Source: Aptenodytes patagonicus (Eukaryota > Chordata > Aves > Sphenisciformes > Spheniscidae). From it: a stretch of DNA of 64,000 bases. The DNA is taken from the NCBI RefSeq assembly GCF_965638725.1, contig NC_134963.1, forward strand, positions 13,606,501 to 13,670,500, written 5' to 3'. Both the position numbers and the translations under genes were made by a program. Shown here piece by piece: positions 1-14,338 of the stretch. Below the pieces are notes generated by a model. That model searched no databases and had not been told where the DNA came from. It worked only from the letters and a program-made list of their open reading frames with translations. The stretch's first letter is position 1; every line of letters begins with the position of its first letter.

Positions 1-3000
1 GAAAGCTAAATGAGAAAACTGTGTGGAAAATGACATTCTTAAAGAAAATGTCCAGCTGCAAAAGTTAATCTCCCTAATCATACAGCTCTTAAGCACTTAA
101 TGGGAGAAAATACTTGCATGGGAAGGAATATTAAGACTCTGCCTCCCTTGGCTTGTGCTGGGATACACATCTTCCAGGGAGCTCCCGTTTACAGCCACAG
201 CGAAAGGTCAGAATCCTGCAAAGTTGAAGGGAATGCAGACCACATCCAGAAAAACGTGGTCCCTGTGCCAATGGTTTCCTGACTACAACATGTAGGACTG
301 TGGTGCTGGGTAATTTTTCTTTCAAGCTCCAACAGCTGAAGGAGACAGAGAGAAGCGCTTTCGTCACTTGACTCCACGCTAATTAATATGATGATGCCCT
401 TCCCTAGTACATCTTATCTGAGAATCTCTGCGTGCTGTACACACTCTAATTAAGCTTCCCAGCACCCGTCTGAGGTGAATGACTAATATTAACTGAATTT
501 CTGTAGAAGGCGAAAATGGGGATGCAATCCTTGTGTGACCTTTCCCAAAATCGCGTACTGAAAACGGTGAGAAGTAGCCGGGGTTTAGTGATTTCCAGTC
601 CCTCACCCGAACTCCTGGGAAGCGTTCAAACAGGGTTCTCAAAATATCTCAAAAGTGCGAGGTATGTTTTCCATATACAAAGGCAGCGTGGATAGCCTTG
701 AAACTCTAGGACAGTGTCTCTCCTTGAGCTGATGGGAACTATAAGCAATAAATGAGTGCACATTGATTTACCCTGTATTAGATCAGATACAAGATTCTCC
801 TTTGCCTCCTGCATGGAAATTGCTGTAGCCTCAAGTGGAGTTTCAGTGTGTTCAGAGCAGAAAGTACAGCTCAAAGTGTTGTGCAGGGAACAATATGATA
901 TTGTATGTCTGTTTCTCCCACACAATGGATTATGGCAAGTGGAAGAAGTCATCTTTAAACTCTGGGTTTTTACAAGAAAGCAACTGCATCTGCTACTGAG
1001 GTAAAAATGAGTTATTGTGTATGTGCGGGGAGGTGGGGGGAGCAACTGCAACAGCGAAGTGCGATGTTTTCTAGAAGGATTGTTGGAAAATGGGAAGTTA
1101 TAACTTTGAATGTTGAGGTTTCAGCTGAGCCTTTGCAATCTTGGTTTCTGCTGCCTGAAGAGTAAATTGCCAGGTAAACTAGAGCCAGCCTGGCCTTTTG
1201 GGTCAGAAGAGAATTGTTGACGAATGTGCCCACGTGCCTGTGCACTGCTGTGAAGGAGAAGGTGGCCCAAAGTGTGTGAAGGAAATGACATTTCACTGTT
1301 GGTGAAGTTGGAGGGGCTGCCCAAGGTGGGCTTGGTGAGAAATGTGACTTTGGCCAAGGAAAGCAGTGACCGCCTCCGAGACCATTGGTTGTGCGTCTAA
1401 AACAGAGCGTGGCGTGTGCTGTGCTTCCTGGAGCTGCTGGAGGAAGAGCCTCTTCCCTTGCCTTGCTTCTGCACGCCGGCCCAGTTCCTTGATGAAATGC
1501 ATGAAGAGGCTTTCAGCAAAGCTGTTCTTTTTGTAATTGGCTGATGGAAACTCGTGATGTTTCCGGACACAGAGCCTAATTACGGCATTAGCGGATGTTG
1601 TATACAACAAACTCGTCTTTTTTTTTTTAAAAATACATTTATTAATCCACAGGTAGACATATGCTTTTGGGGGTGGCCCAGGATTGGAGGCAGTTAACGT
1701 TGTTCATTTGAGACATATGAGCTGCCTGCATTTTTATGTGTTCCGTAATCAATGCAACCTGAAGTGATATAACTCTCTTCTGTGTTGGATCTGGTTCCAG
1801 AACATGTTTGTATCAGCAGTGAGAGAAAGTTAAGTCTGTCCACGTAGCCCACAGCTTCAGCTCATCTGGTCAATGAGTCCCGGCTCTTCAAACATCTCTG
1901 TTGCCTTCTTCCTACTGCCGCTTCCTTTAGTGCCGCCTGTGGATGAAAGAGATTTCCAGGTGTAAAACAAGGGTACATTTTCTGATGGGCTGAGGGAACG
2001 AACAAAGAATAAATACCTGCCCTGTGGGGACATGCTGTAACCACACAATCTCTTAGTAGCTGTGCTTCTTGAGGAACCACTTTAATTGCTGTGAAAACAC
2101 TCTGGCTTTGCTACCTGTGAAGGAAAGTAGGCATTTTAAATGTCAGCCATCTAGTAGATTTAATAAATCCTTCAGGATCTGTAGTTTTTGATCCTTGTGT
2201 TGAAAGTAAAGGATTTCAAAGGTGGTTATTTGGACTTGGGCACTAGTTATGAAATGCTGTAGCTAATTGGTGTGAAGAAATAGGGACCGAGGGAACAAGC
2301 AAACGCTTGCCATGGACCTGGCAGATCCCGAGATCTCTGACAGCCAGGCTCTCAAACAGCCTTTTGGATTATCTGGTGGCTTTCCTGGATGCTACGCAGG
2401 ACATTTCTCGCGTCATGGCTCCTAGTTCTTCCGATTTGCCTTTAATTAGTTCCAGTAGCAGTGCTTCCGCTGCCGCGTTTAGAGGTGAAGCATGGCCAAA
2501 GCACAGGACTGGGATCTCATTTTCGGAAGCAGTCTAGTTCTGCTGTTGAAGCTGCTCCTCCTTGTACCTGGGGTAAGTCAGTTAACGTCACTGTGGTTAA
2601 CACGTCTCATCTGTGAAGTGCAGATTACACCTTTCGTGGAAATGGACAGGTAGGCTTCATTACTTTGTTATGAAGAGGTGCTGGTTTGCACTGCTGTGCA
2701 TGATTTGTTTTTCTTCATATGTATCTGCTTGAAATTTATATAGAGGGGAATTTTTTTCTGCAGCACAAGTGGTAATTTGGTGCTGGATTGTTGTTTATGC
2801 CTCTGAAAGTCTCATTTCTCTGACCTAACAGCCTTGCATTTTGCAACTTCTGCCAGTGCTTCTCTAATCCTTTCCTGGCCTAGATGACTTATAATGAATG
2901 TTTTAAGTAAGCAAAGCGAAGCAAAACTGCCTCTGAGATGAGTGAGGGGTGAAAATCTTGGAAAGGGAAATGAACACCCAAAACATAAGGAGATTATTGT

Positions 3001-6000
3001 TTTCTCCTTCAGTACAATTCGTTTCCCTGGGTGATGAGCTCTGTAAACTCAGAGAAAGGAGGTAAATGGTGCTTTTTAGGAGATGTTGGGTATCTTTTGA
3101 TACGATGTTAGAAATAGTGGAAAATGTGTTTCTGCTTTTAAGTTCCAAATGCATCATCCCCTGGAATCTCATTTATCCTGAGAATTCAGGTTTCAAGGCA
3201 GGACCGACTGCCTTGGCTGTGCTTAAATACTTGCCATAATGAGAGGGTAGAGCTGGTACCTTTGATTGAAGAGAAACAGCACTGTGTTGTCCAGAACTCA
3301 CAAAAGCATTTGTATCGAGACATTCTCAACGTGACTCTGTAAATGTGGTACCTATAGAAGAAAAACCATGAGCAGAGTAAAGTACCAGGAGGTATTGTGG
3401 GCTGCAGTTGTCTTGTGTATTTTTTTCGAGCCTGCCTTGTTTTCTTAGCCCTGCAGGAGATCGGTTCGCACAATGCACACATTGTGTGTTTCACAGTAGG
3501 ATGCTTTGTCAAACAGAATCTCTGCACTGTTGACTCTTTCGCACAGTAAAAAAAAAAAAAAAATCCTAGTGATTTTGTCTTGAATGCCCGATGCTGTTGA
3601 AATCTGAGCGAGTAAAAGCGTATACGAGGTAAAGAAGACTTGGGTTAGTGTTCCATTATCCTGGAGTCAAATGGTTCTTTCTCCTTTGTCATCTCCCGGA
3701 GCACTAGCGATGGATATCATCTTTCATGCACGCTCACTGTGAATTAGGGAGGATGCTGCAGAGGGGCGTGAGGAGTCTGAAAGCTTCTTCTCACTCCTTT
3801 CGTGAAGACGGGAGTAATGACCTTGATGCTTTGAGGGAGGCAGCCCGTTCCCTTCGTGTGTCTCTTCTCTAGTACACAGCTCGCATCTTTGTGGTGTGAG
3901 AGCGGAGCAGGCTAGGCTAAGTGTTTTCTCCCCAAGCTGATTGCTGTGGTTGGAAGATGCTGGGGTGAGGGCACGTGCTATGGCATCGGAGGGCTCCGCT
4001 TTTCGAACAGGTGGTCCTGGAACGATAAAAGATGTTAAGGAGCTTGAAAGTGTTCAAGCTGCAATTTTAAATCGACAACTTTCCAGCTCTAACCGGTCAC
4101 TCCTCAGCCACCGCAGCTGACTTGGGAACATTTGGCTCGGGAAGCGGAACAACAGTTGGAAACAAATAGCGATTAGTTTTTCACGGCTTCCCAGGGAACG
4201 CATCAGTTTGTTCGTTTTTCCCCTCATTTTTGTGATTCCTGTGGATTTTTAAGGCACTGTAGATGCAGGATGTTCAGTTTAGCCAAGCTTGCTTACTGGC
4301 AGATTAAAATGAGCAAAGGCTGAGCACGCTGAGTTCACTCATCATAACCAATATGATGCTTCTCAGAACTTCCTTTGCCCTTGGTATCTTCACCGAGGAA
4401 TCCTGCCTGCTGCCGTCAGCCCCCCTGCGTTGAAATCCCATTTTACCCATTTGAATGCTGTAAGAAGTGCTGTATAAACTAAACAGGAGCATCTGTGAAG
4501 TGGTTAGAGTTGTTGTTGATTGCCTTTTCCTTATTGCCTTCAGGGGATTTAAGCTTGAATTTGCTGGAAGTAGAATTTATGAGCCAGAACGCTCCATTTC
4601 TGATCCTTAAGCTGGGAAAAGTGCGGTGAATTTGATAGGTCTTTCTCTTGCCTCCAATGTCTCTGGCTTTTGATCTGGACTTGGCAGGGCTCTCCCCGTG
4701 TCTTTAGCATAATTGCTTTTTGCATGTTGAGAAGATGCTTGATTTTTACATGACTGCTTTCTTTATGGAGAGCTGTAGGAGCAGCTTTAGGATTTCATCC
4801 ATCTGCTTCTAGTGAGCAGTTCGGCAGGAAGCTCGTGCACCTGTACTGCTGGCCTTTTCATCTGGGAGACAGGGAGGCAGAAAAGGTGTTTGTGTTGATC
4901 CACCGCAGCACTGTATCGTTGATGAAGGATCCTGAGGATGACAAGAGGAGACTGCTGTGATTTGAATCGTAGTGTGGGGCTTTGAAGCTTGTATCCAGTG
5001 CTGCTTCTATAATCACGATCTGGTGGTATCTGTTTGGAACAAAAGGCTTTTCTTTTCCTGCTTACATGGGGGAATAAAATTTAGGATGTATCTCTGTGCA
5101 CAGCCATGTTAAACCCGCTGATTCTATGGAGATGGACACTTTACTCTCGTGTTTCCTATATGACTGCCTAGCACACGCTTGTGTGTATATATTGCCATCT
5201 GGGGATGTCTGATCATCTGTATTTTATTCCAACTATAACTGTTTTTCTGAGAACACTTTCACTATCCTCAACGGATTTGGGAAAGTTTATTGTACAAAAG
5301 TAATGTAGCCTGGTAAAGGATTTCACTAGAATGCACAAATATGTTCCTGCCCTTCGTTAACTAAATGAAGTTTAGTTACCCTGTAGAATTAAGACTAAGT
5401 GATCAATCCTGCAAGCGGGAGCACTAAAAACTCCCCAGGATCAAATTGTACTGGTGAGTTGGCTATGTCATTTACAGTATAATCAGATGTGGGAGGAGGG
5501 ATGCCATCCTCCACGGCTTGGGCTTTTGTGGCCGCTGGCTGTAGGCGTGGGGCTCCAAAGGAAGAGTGTAAGGGCAGAAGTTTTGACTAGTACGGTATTT
5601 CCACAGTCTGTCCCCTTTTTCCTGCGGCACTGTCACCCTGGCTGGAGGGGATCTGTGCCTGGTGAGAGGCACAAGAGCTGTGGTGTAATCCATCTTGCAG
5701 ACGCAGTGTTCCTACAACACAAAACAGCAATGTCCAGCTGGTTATTTAGTGAGCCTGGTAGTGGTGAGTCACTGCAGAAATAGGAAAATGCTGCTGTTTG
5801 TTGCCCAGTTGCTTGTTTTTCATGGTGCAGAGAGGAACATTGTTTGTCCAGGGTGCTGAGCAGACCAGAAGTACTGGAAATGTGATTGAAGAGAGGAATG
5901 TTTGCTGAGACTGGTTTGCTCTGTGGCTCTGCCTCGCTACCTGCAAGTAGTATTAAATGTTCTGCTTTTCCTGAACTGCTGGCAGGTGCAAACAAGTGAC

Positions 6001-8787
6001 CGCTTTGGTCCTGCCTGGATTAAGTAACTGCTCACAAGCAACTTACTAAGGAGAATTTTGGCATCGGGGTTCGGGGGAGAAGTCACCAGGCAAAGCCTGT
6101 TCCTTTCAAATACAAGGCTGGTGGCAGGACCTTATCTCTAGTGGTTGCAAAGGGGAAGACTTCAAAACATTGAAAATTATTCATGTACTTTGAGAGAGCA
6201 CAAATGCATACAAAACAAGAATGCTAATGGAAGCTTTAAAGCTGTTGGAGAGGCAGCAAAAAGTCACAGTACAGACATGCCTGTCCCGGCTAACATGAAA
6301 GCAGCTGCACCGCTATATAGCAAACGAAGAAATAGAAACTGGGAGCGGAGGAAAATCACGAAGACAAATGTGGTCAGCGGAGTTAAAGGTGCTCTAAAGG
6401 ACTTGAGAAATAAAAAGACATGTTGAGTGATATCGGCCTGTTAGGAATTCAAGGTTAAACACTGGTCAATAATGCTACGGGGAAGCTCAAGAAATACTGT
6501 ATGTATTCTGTATTTGTTGAAAAGCCAGATGACCTGGTCATCGTATGATCTATTCTTCCATTCCCGTAGTGAATAAAGTAGAGATTAAAGAGCTGATTCT
6601 AAAGGTAGGCATTTAAAAATCAGCAGATGACTTTTTATTCTTCCTTAAGGCTGCAGCTGAGGCAGTCTGAATAGTGACTTTCTTCCAGCCCCAAAAGGTG
6701 TGTTTCAGCAGGTGGGAGATTGCAGGCCAGCCAGCCAAACAAGGCTTCCAGGCAAAATAATAGAGCAATAGCTCTTCTAAAATCTGGATTTAAAGCACAG
6801 TTTTTCATGTCAATCAGTGTGGCTTTATGCAAAAGCGAGCGTCATATGAACCTGAAGTGATGCATTGACTTATTTTGTGAGGTTACAAGATAGACTGACG
6901 GTGTTTTGAGAAGATATTTGTTTTGGCACCCGTGCGGCATTTTGATTGCGGAAGCGAATAGTATGAATCAACACTGTGTAGCTAATGGCTCTGCAAACTG
7001 GCTGATGGACGGGTCTCAAAATCCAACTGGTTATTGGGGCTGGTTAGTGAATAGGTATGTTATTAGCAGAGACTGTCACAGGGGTTAGAGTTTGTCCCTG
7101 TGCCAACTGCAACATTTCTTTCTGATCTGGAAGGAAAAAAAAAAAGAAGCCTTTCTGATCAAGTTAGGAGATGCCATAGGTTGAGGGCATAGTAAGAGTG
7201 AGGAGGGGAACTTAGTGATTAGAACTACTTAGTAAGATGGATGAAGGCGAGCCGCGTGCGTATTGCTATGACCAACTGTAGGGTCGTGCATCTGCAAGGG
7301 TGGAGAGGGCTGCCTTGGCGAGCAGAGAGCCTGAGCGGAGTCTGATTTCATGAGCAACTGAGCTGAAAGTGAGCATGTGGGACACTTGTCCATTGAGACG
7401 GTGAGTGTATTCCTTGGTCCTTCCCATAGGAATAATGATTAGGGTAGGTATGTAGGTGATGTTGCCATCCGTGCTAGCTCTAGAGTAATCAATGTGTTCA
7501 TGCTTGGCGTGTTTCTAGTGCCCTTGTTCCAAGCTCATCCGAGATCCAAGAGGCTTGAAGGTAGCTTCAGTAACTGGGTAGCAGTGGAATTGTGTCTGTT
7601 GGCTGAAGCTGGGGAAATTCAGACAAGGAATACGGCATGTATTTGACAGTGTGGTTAATGTTTGGAACCACTTTGTAAGAGTTGGAGAGGGTTCTACAGT
7701 GCTTGAAGACTTTTGAAGTCAAAATTGTCCATTTTCTGAAGATATGGTTCTGTATGAGGACTGTAGGACTTGAAGTAAGGACCAGTTGAGGGAGAGCCCT
7801 CTGGCAGCTGGTTTGCAGATGTCAAACTAATGGTTTAACTCCTTTCTTCCTCTCCAGCCACTACATGTAACTTCTTCAGTTCCTGCCAGCAGCGGTTTCT
7901 ACCAAATGTGCAGAAGTCTTTTTTTTTTTTTTTTCTTAATGAAGAGCAGTTACGCAGCACTAGAGGCTGGGGTTTTCCCCATTCCTTTACATGCATCTTC
8001 TGCCGAAGTTGGCAGCTTCTCTTTCCTGGCTGAGACACAATGACGAGGCAGAGGAGATGTGGCAGTGTTGTATTTCAAAAGAACAGGTGCGGTGGAGTCC
8101 TTTTCTAACACCACAAAACGCAATTACCTACTTCTTACTACTGTACCACAATAAATAACTTTCATTGGTCTCAGCCTGTTGTGGTAAGACATTAGAGTTT
8201 TGCCAGGTCACTGTTATTTAACTTAATTTATCTCATTTCCTTGCTATCCCTGTCTCTTTAGGGCAGAAAGGTCAGTATGGCACATACCTTATTACTGCCT
8301 ACTCCGTTCTAGCCCTGCTCCAGCACTGGGTGGCCATGCGGGAGGTTTGTTGCCCAAACTAATACTGGTTTCTCACATAAGGGAAGCGCTTCCCCTCTGC
8401 TACCCACTGCTAACTTTGTGACTTCCCCGGAGAGCTGCTGGCGGCTGGAACTGGCAGTCGGACCTGGCAGCACACCGCTTTCGTTAAAAAGGCCAGATTG
8501 CAGCTTAATCAAACATCTTTCCAAGCTGCATCAGGAAAATCCAAAGGCTCTGCTTTGAAGAATTAAAATGAGGAACGTGCTCTTAAAATGCTGACGTTGT
8601 GTTGTTACCGACACTAAAGCAGATCTTTAACATGTTAAAACCATGAGGCATCGGTTTCCCTTTTTGGAACAAAAAGAGGAAATTCCTCATGTAACAGGAT
8701 GTGTTAAAGAAATGCTGTATCTGAGGGATTCTGATGTTGTCTCTTTCCCTTTCTGTTACTTCCTCAAAAATTATGAATTATAAGAGA

Positions 8788-8807
8788 GTGTGTGTGTGTG
8801 TGTGTGT
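8788..8807. repeat. (GT)10 microsatellite
   Basis: A run of ten GT units in the non-coding stretch before TPCN1 exon 1. A T homopolymer follows about 50 bp later (from about 8859). Confidence 0.9.
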
Positions 8808-11800
8808 ATTTGATGTCTGGCCTCTCTCATGAGCCATACCCTTAGGCAGAACTTGTCTTTTTTTTTTTTTTTTTGTTGGGTTCAGCAAAAACTTTATTAT
8901 TTCCAATTGTTTTTTCCATTCAAAATTAGTTGTTTCACAGAGCCCCTCAATGGCTGGGATATTTAATTCCAGTTACAGAATAATTTTATCTCTGTATCTG
9001 TAAAGCCTTTGTTGCTGTGATATGATCGGACTGATAAGCTTATAGAGCATATTAGTTGCTAAAAGGATGGGTAATGTACGGTTGTAGATGATCCTTCTGT
9101 TGTGGCTTTGAATTCTCCTTTTTGTGGTATGGAGGTTCATTGGTTAAGATCAGAAATAAAGGATATGAAACCGGCAGCAATTTGGCTTAACACACAAGCG
9201 AGATTCTTAACTCTGTTTTCCTAGCACAACCTTGCCTTTTATGTGAGTTTTACTGATTAAAAATGCTTTGGTTCTGACTTCGCAGCTATGTTAAGAAGCA
9301 GGTACTCCTGTGTTATACGGTCTCAGATTGTGCGAGTGCCTGGTTCTGGCTCTCCTTAGGGTATTTCACGGACTTTCTCATGCAGGAGGATTTAGCCACA
9401 CATCTGTCAGAAAGCAGCTTTGTGGAAGAGGGCTTAGGCATGTGGTGGTTTGCATGAGCTGCTGGAAGGCGATGCAGCTGAGGAGCAAGAGCTAGTGGGG
9501 TAGGTAACGTTACTCTTGGGATGCAGCTCTGTGATTCGAGGAGTGATCCTCCTCCGTTTCACTATTGACTGCTGCAGCGGCTTTTGAGCCGTGTGGTCTG
9601 GTGTACTAGTGAGCTCTGGGAGGCTTTTTAGGGGTCAGGGCAAAGTGGTCTCTCCGAGGGTGACAAAGCATCCATCAGTTCGTCTTCAGCCGCTGAAGCC
9701 TCTCGCTAACCTGATTGTGGATCCCAAACATCCCGAAGGGGAGGGATCTGTCCCTCTGCCTCTTGCTGCTACGTATTCAGGAGTGAAAATTGTCCAGCGA
9801 TCAAACATTTTCCGGTCAGAACTTCCCATGTAACACTGCAAGAGGAAAAAATCAAGTCCCAGGGTAACTCAGGGTTGAGACCAAAGGAGAGCAGGTGCCC
9901 TGAAGAGACGAGGCAGTAAACTGCACAGATGAGGATCTCCAACCAACCGACCTTGGCTGGTGTAGATAGGTAAAATTATTCTCATCCTTATTTTCTTAGA
10001 AGCCTTTTACTTTTTTTCTTCTTCCGTACAAATGTCTCTTTTTGTCCCCAGCAGGGTGGTGCAGGAAGTAAATGTCCGAGTGAATCGTCATAGCTCATCC
10101 CCTGTTTCGAACGGTTAGCGAGCCGCACAGCAAACGGTTAACTAAATACTGGCTCTGACCCACTCAGAGTAAGAGCTAGCTGGAGGCACGGCTTCTGCTG
10201 AGACAAAACAATTTCCTACCATGCTTTAGCTCTTCTGTCATTGTGTTTAGCTTGTGCATCAGGGTTTTTACATGCGTGCAGTGCAGATGTTAGCAAGGAT
10301 ACAGTGATCCTCTAATTAAACAATGAAGGGCTTAAGTTGTCTTCAATATAAGAAGATAGGCAGCACAATTGATAAGAGGCAATAATATATAAAAAGTGGC
10401 TTACCATGCTGAGGGACATCTGCTCATACTTCATGTGGATTCAGCTCCCTGTAGTGTCGTGGATGATAGCATGAAGTGAGCTCGTGCTGATGCCGTAGGA
10501 ACTCACTGGATTCTCGAATAAAGGTGAGGACGGTAGACTTCAGTCGCCTCTTACCACTAGCAGGAAGTGGCAACATCCTTTTTTTTTTTTAAAAAAAAAC
10601 TTTTCTGTGTTAAATAGGAAGCTGAAGTGACTTTATTTGTTGAGCTTCACAGCAAGCGAGTGCTGTGAGAATATAGTAAGACAAAGAGCCCTGAGGCCTT
10701 TGCATATGTTTCTGCTGTGCCGTCGTCTCTAAGGAAGAGCATGACTCAGTTACGCTGACTTGAAATATTCAGTAGTATATTATTTCTCTTGCAACAGAAG
10801 GGCTTGGCACTGCACTCTGTTGGAGATGCCGTGTTTTTCCTAGGCAACAAACTGATAGTAAATTGTTTAGACTTCCTTGCGGCTGTTAAATCCCTTCCCA
10901 TAACATCCCCTGAAAACAGGACGGGTGCTAAGATATTTTGGGCTGCAAAGATCAGTCCTGCGATGCTCCTGTTGGCACAGCGCTGAACTGGCAGTCAGGC
11001 AGTAAAGGCAGTGATTTCACTCTCTGTCTCTCTCACCTCTGAAATGTGTGGCCAAGTGCCAAACCAGCTGTGCTTTCCAGGCGGCTTCCAGCTTTTTTTC
11101 TCCCGGGTAGGTGAGTCTGGCCTTGAAGAGAGAAATGCATGCATGTTCATGCCTCAGCACTTGAAAAGAAAAGGAGCAGTTCCTTATCAACCGCATTGGA
11201 GCGGGGAGAGAAGATAAATCCTCTGGAGGTGAAGCTACATGGCATGTAATCACTTGGAAGGGAAAATGCCATCGTTGGTGCTGGTACAACTCCAACACAC
11301 TTGACACTTCAGGATCCTGCGGTTTCCTGGCCAGAGCTGCTTCTGGGCTTTGCCTGGATTGTGTTGTAGTGCTGCTAAAATCTTGGCTTTGGGACTGAAG
11401 GTGCCTGTACAGCTTCTGTTGGGGAAGGGTAGCCATCTACTTAGTTTCCTTTCTTTTTTTTTCCATGGAGTTGCATCTTCTGTAGTGGGCACTCCATGCA
11501 GTTCAGCTGATATGGGCTTTCCGGGAGAGAGAAGTGTTTCTGGTTGTTTTTGACAAGCAAGTGCCATCCTCCTTTTGCAGCCTTGTTCATCCTCGCTGCA
11601 GCCTCAGGGAGCAGTCACTGAGGGAGCTGGCAGCTTTAGCCAGCACAGGGATCCTGCACTGGGACAGGTCTTGTATGTGAGGTCAGGAGGTCCAGGAACC
11701 CCGTGGGCAGCTCTGATACTCCTGGGATCTGCCTTCTTCCATGGGCACGTGTTCAGTGTTGCTGGATGCCTGGTTATGTTTCTTCTAAACTGAAAGCATG

Positions 11801-13147
11801 AGCTCTGTGACTAGCAGAGTTTGGGTAATTAGACGCGAATGCAGTCAAGATGGATGGTATAAGAAACAGAGGTGGTGTGGCAGTAAAGAATGCGGCAAAG
11901 CCTGAAAAGGAATGGCTCCAGTTAAATGGTGCAGCAGTCATTGCGATAAGGGTCTGCAACCGAGTGAATCACAGAGTGCTTTGTGCCCTTTTCCCTGCTT
12001 GCAAAGGGATTGGAGCCTGCCAGGGAGACCCTCGTGCTGCAAAGGTCGGGTTGCATGTCTGTGTGGACTCTTGCAGCAAACTCATAAAGCATTTGCTCAA
12101 CTCCAGGAAGCCACATTTGCCTTGGACAGCCCGCACTCCTGGAAGCCTGTCCAGCTCCAATAGAAAAAGGCAGTGCTCCCGTGAAAAAACATAGCTGGCA
12201 AGTGTGTTCCCTAACAAGGTTCACGCCTCTTTCCAAAGAAGAAATAATGACTATAAGGGTAGGGGTAAATGCAAGACAGCAGTTCTTACAAGCAAGGTTG
12301 CAAGAAGGAAAGAAAGGACAAAGTTGGTACCAGATTAAATTTAATTAAGAAGGAATCTGATGGTTGACTGACAATTTGGCCTTCTCTTGCCCTGTCCTCC
12401 TCCTCTGTGGCCCAGTGGCTGGTGCACTGCAGTGTGTTTTATCAGCTGCATGTCTCCGGTTGTCTGAGACGGTTACTGGAGCTGCTCGGGGCGTGTGCCC
12501 TGGACAGCTTGACCTTTCCCGACTGCGGGAGGTAATGCCTGGCTTACTTTTCTCTCTTGCTGCTCTATTTGGTACATCCACTTGCAGGAACCTTGTAAGG
12601 CAATGTGAATGAAGATGTGTCCTGTCTCCCAAGTCATGTGTCCTTCGCATTTCTTTTTTCATCTGTCAAGAGAAATATTACTTGCACATTAGACAAGTAA
12701 CTTACATATTACTGTCTTACATTGACTATACACGTGACATGTAAACAGTATGAATGACAGATTTAACTATAAGAATATTTTTGCTGAATTATGTCACTTG
12801 CCCTGGCTTCCACACAGTTTGCAGGGTTCTGTCATCACAGGGATACTTTCTAAAGTAGCATTATCTGGACAGGATGGCAACTAGCAGCCCCATGAAGACC
12901 TTCCTCAACCTTTTAGGAGGAAGCCCGGTAAGTCTGGTAAAGGCACATGGCTTTGGAGTCAGTTGAGGAGCTAATTAGAGGCATCTCAGTCTGTTTCAGT
13001 GTAATGCCATAAGAAGTGTGTGCTATCTAGAAAGCAGAACATCTGGTGAACAGGCTAATGAGAGCCAGACTGGGGGAACTCTGAGGAAACAAACCCTGTA
13101 GAGTTTGTTTATAACTCTTTGAATTTGTAGGAGGTTACTAGTTTGTT

Positions 13148-13182
13148 GGATTTTTTAAAATTATTATTATTATTTATTAAAA
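13148..13182. repeat. AT-rich triplet run (ATT)n
   Basis: Imperfect TTA/ATT triplets in probable TPCN1 intron 1. A similar run is seen at about 14484-14512, just after coding exon 1. Confidence 0.6.
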
Positions 13183-14247
13183 CAAATGCAGACACCAAAG
13201 ATCAAACAAGGAAGGTGCAAACTGACTTCAGTTTGACATAAAATAGCCCAGCTGGGAAGGGTGAGTTCTCCCTCGTTCCTGTGAATGTTTTCTGTCCCTT
13301 ATTCCCCTCTCGGCTCTGCCCTCGAGATGCCCCGTGGCCGCCTGAGCTCCTCTGAATGAGAGGAGTTTGTTTGCGCTCTCAGCCAATGGAGAGTTTGTCC
13401 TTCCCCTAAGTAGAGAATTTGTTTTGCAAAGGGAGAGGTTTGGGCTGGGGAAAGTTTATGCTCCTTCTCTTTCTTTCTTTTTTGTTTTTTTGGTTTTTAT
13501 TGTAATGATGACATATGGAAACTATTTACACAGGAGCATGCTCTGCTGCACTGAATGGAAATGTTGGAGTCCCGGCAGTATCGTTCCGGATGCCTTGTGT
13601 AAGCAGCCAGCTGGTTTTGCTTTTTCTTTTTTCCTCTTTTCTTTTTTTCCCCTCCCTCTCTCCCTTTTCAGGGAACGTCTGGGATAAGTTACACAAGTGT
13701 GGAAGGAAGCTTTGCCATCTGTGAACAGCTCAGTTCGTTTACTTTGTCATGCCCCTTGTACTGTGAACTTCACAAATATCTGTTTTCTTTTTTTGCTGGG
13801 TGGGGGGAAACTCCTTGCTGTGACTAGTCAGCACTTTGACTCCTTTCCCATTAGTTGTTCATGTTCGCTGGTGAGCAAATTCTGCTATATGCCAAAATAA
13901 GAGAGCGTGGCACATGAAGCCTTGCTTTACCACCACGCTCATGCTTAAAAGCTCTTTGTCTCGCAGCTAAGCCCTCCAACAACTTGCGCTTAGAAACATC
14001 CTGCCGCTAAGACAGCAATAGAGAAATGATTTAACTGAAGTCTGAGCCACCTTTCTCAGAGGGGAGGGGAGAAAACATTTAGTTCTGCAGAGAGCAGAGG
14101 AAAATCTTTTGTGTGTAGCTTTCCCTTGAGGAAGCTGCGAGACTGAGGATCAGCTTTCGAAGGGGAGGGAGGAACTTCAGCTCTGACTTGTCTCCCTCTC
14201 CCCAACTCTGAACGCAAGTGTGCCCGCTGGCCGACGCGGTGGCTGCC

Positions 14248-14338
14248 ATGCGGTGGAGAGAGCCGCCTGCCATCTACTTCGAGGATTACGGGAGTCCTGT
14301 GGAGAGATCCTCCTATCTCATTGAGCTCGATACTAATG
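14248..14338 (+). CDS. TPCN1: TPCN1 first coding exon (N-terminal tail)
   Basis: The exon supplies 30 residues starting [11 protein letters not shown] and ending LIELDTN, plus one base that joins the next exon to make D-GGSY, the same junction position as human N-GGSY. The ATG has G at -3 (GCCATGC), and the donor is GTAAAT. A pyrimidine-rich stretch ending in AG at about 14218 could be an acceptor, so the exon may begin there with a short untranslated lead from an upstream exon. Its sequence is unlike the human N-terminus, so an alternative first exon elsewhere is possible. Local GC is higher than in the surrounding intron, which would also fit an internal promoter. Confidence 0.65.

Larger units (their letters stand above)
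1..14247. other. Upstream flank / probable TPCN1 first intron
   Basis: No exon of a recognised protein is visible on either strand. All open frames are short (mostly under 145 codons), lack domain-like sequence and are not joined by plausible splice sites. Base composition is like the later TPCN1 introns, with T-rich tracts, a GT microsatellite and AT-rich triplet runs. Human TPCN1 has a long first intron after a non-coding exon, so this stretch most likely belongs to it, but the 5' non-coding exon was not located and may lie outside the window. That assignment is inference. Confidence 0.55.

Noticed and set aside
2307-2537. 76-codon plus-strand frame with a serine-rich run in the 5' region
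   Set aside because: Considered as a TPCN1 upstream exon, but there is no matching donor and no similarity to the TPC1 N-terminus.
6145-6426. 93-codon plus-strand frame with basic residues
   Set aside because: Resembles no family that I know, has no neighbouring exon of matching phase, and lies in intron-like sequence.
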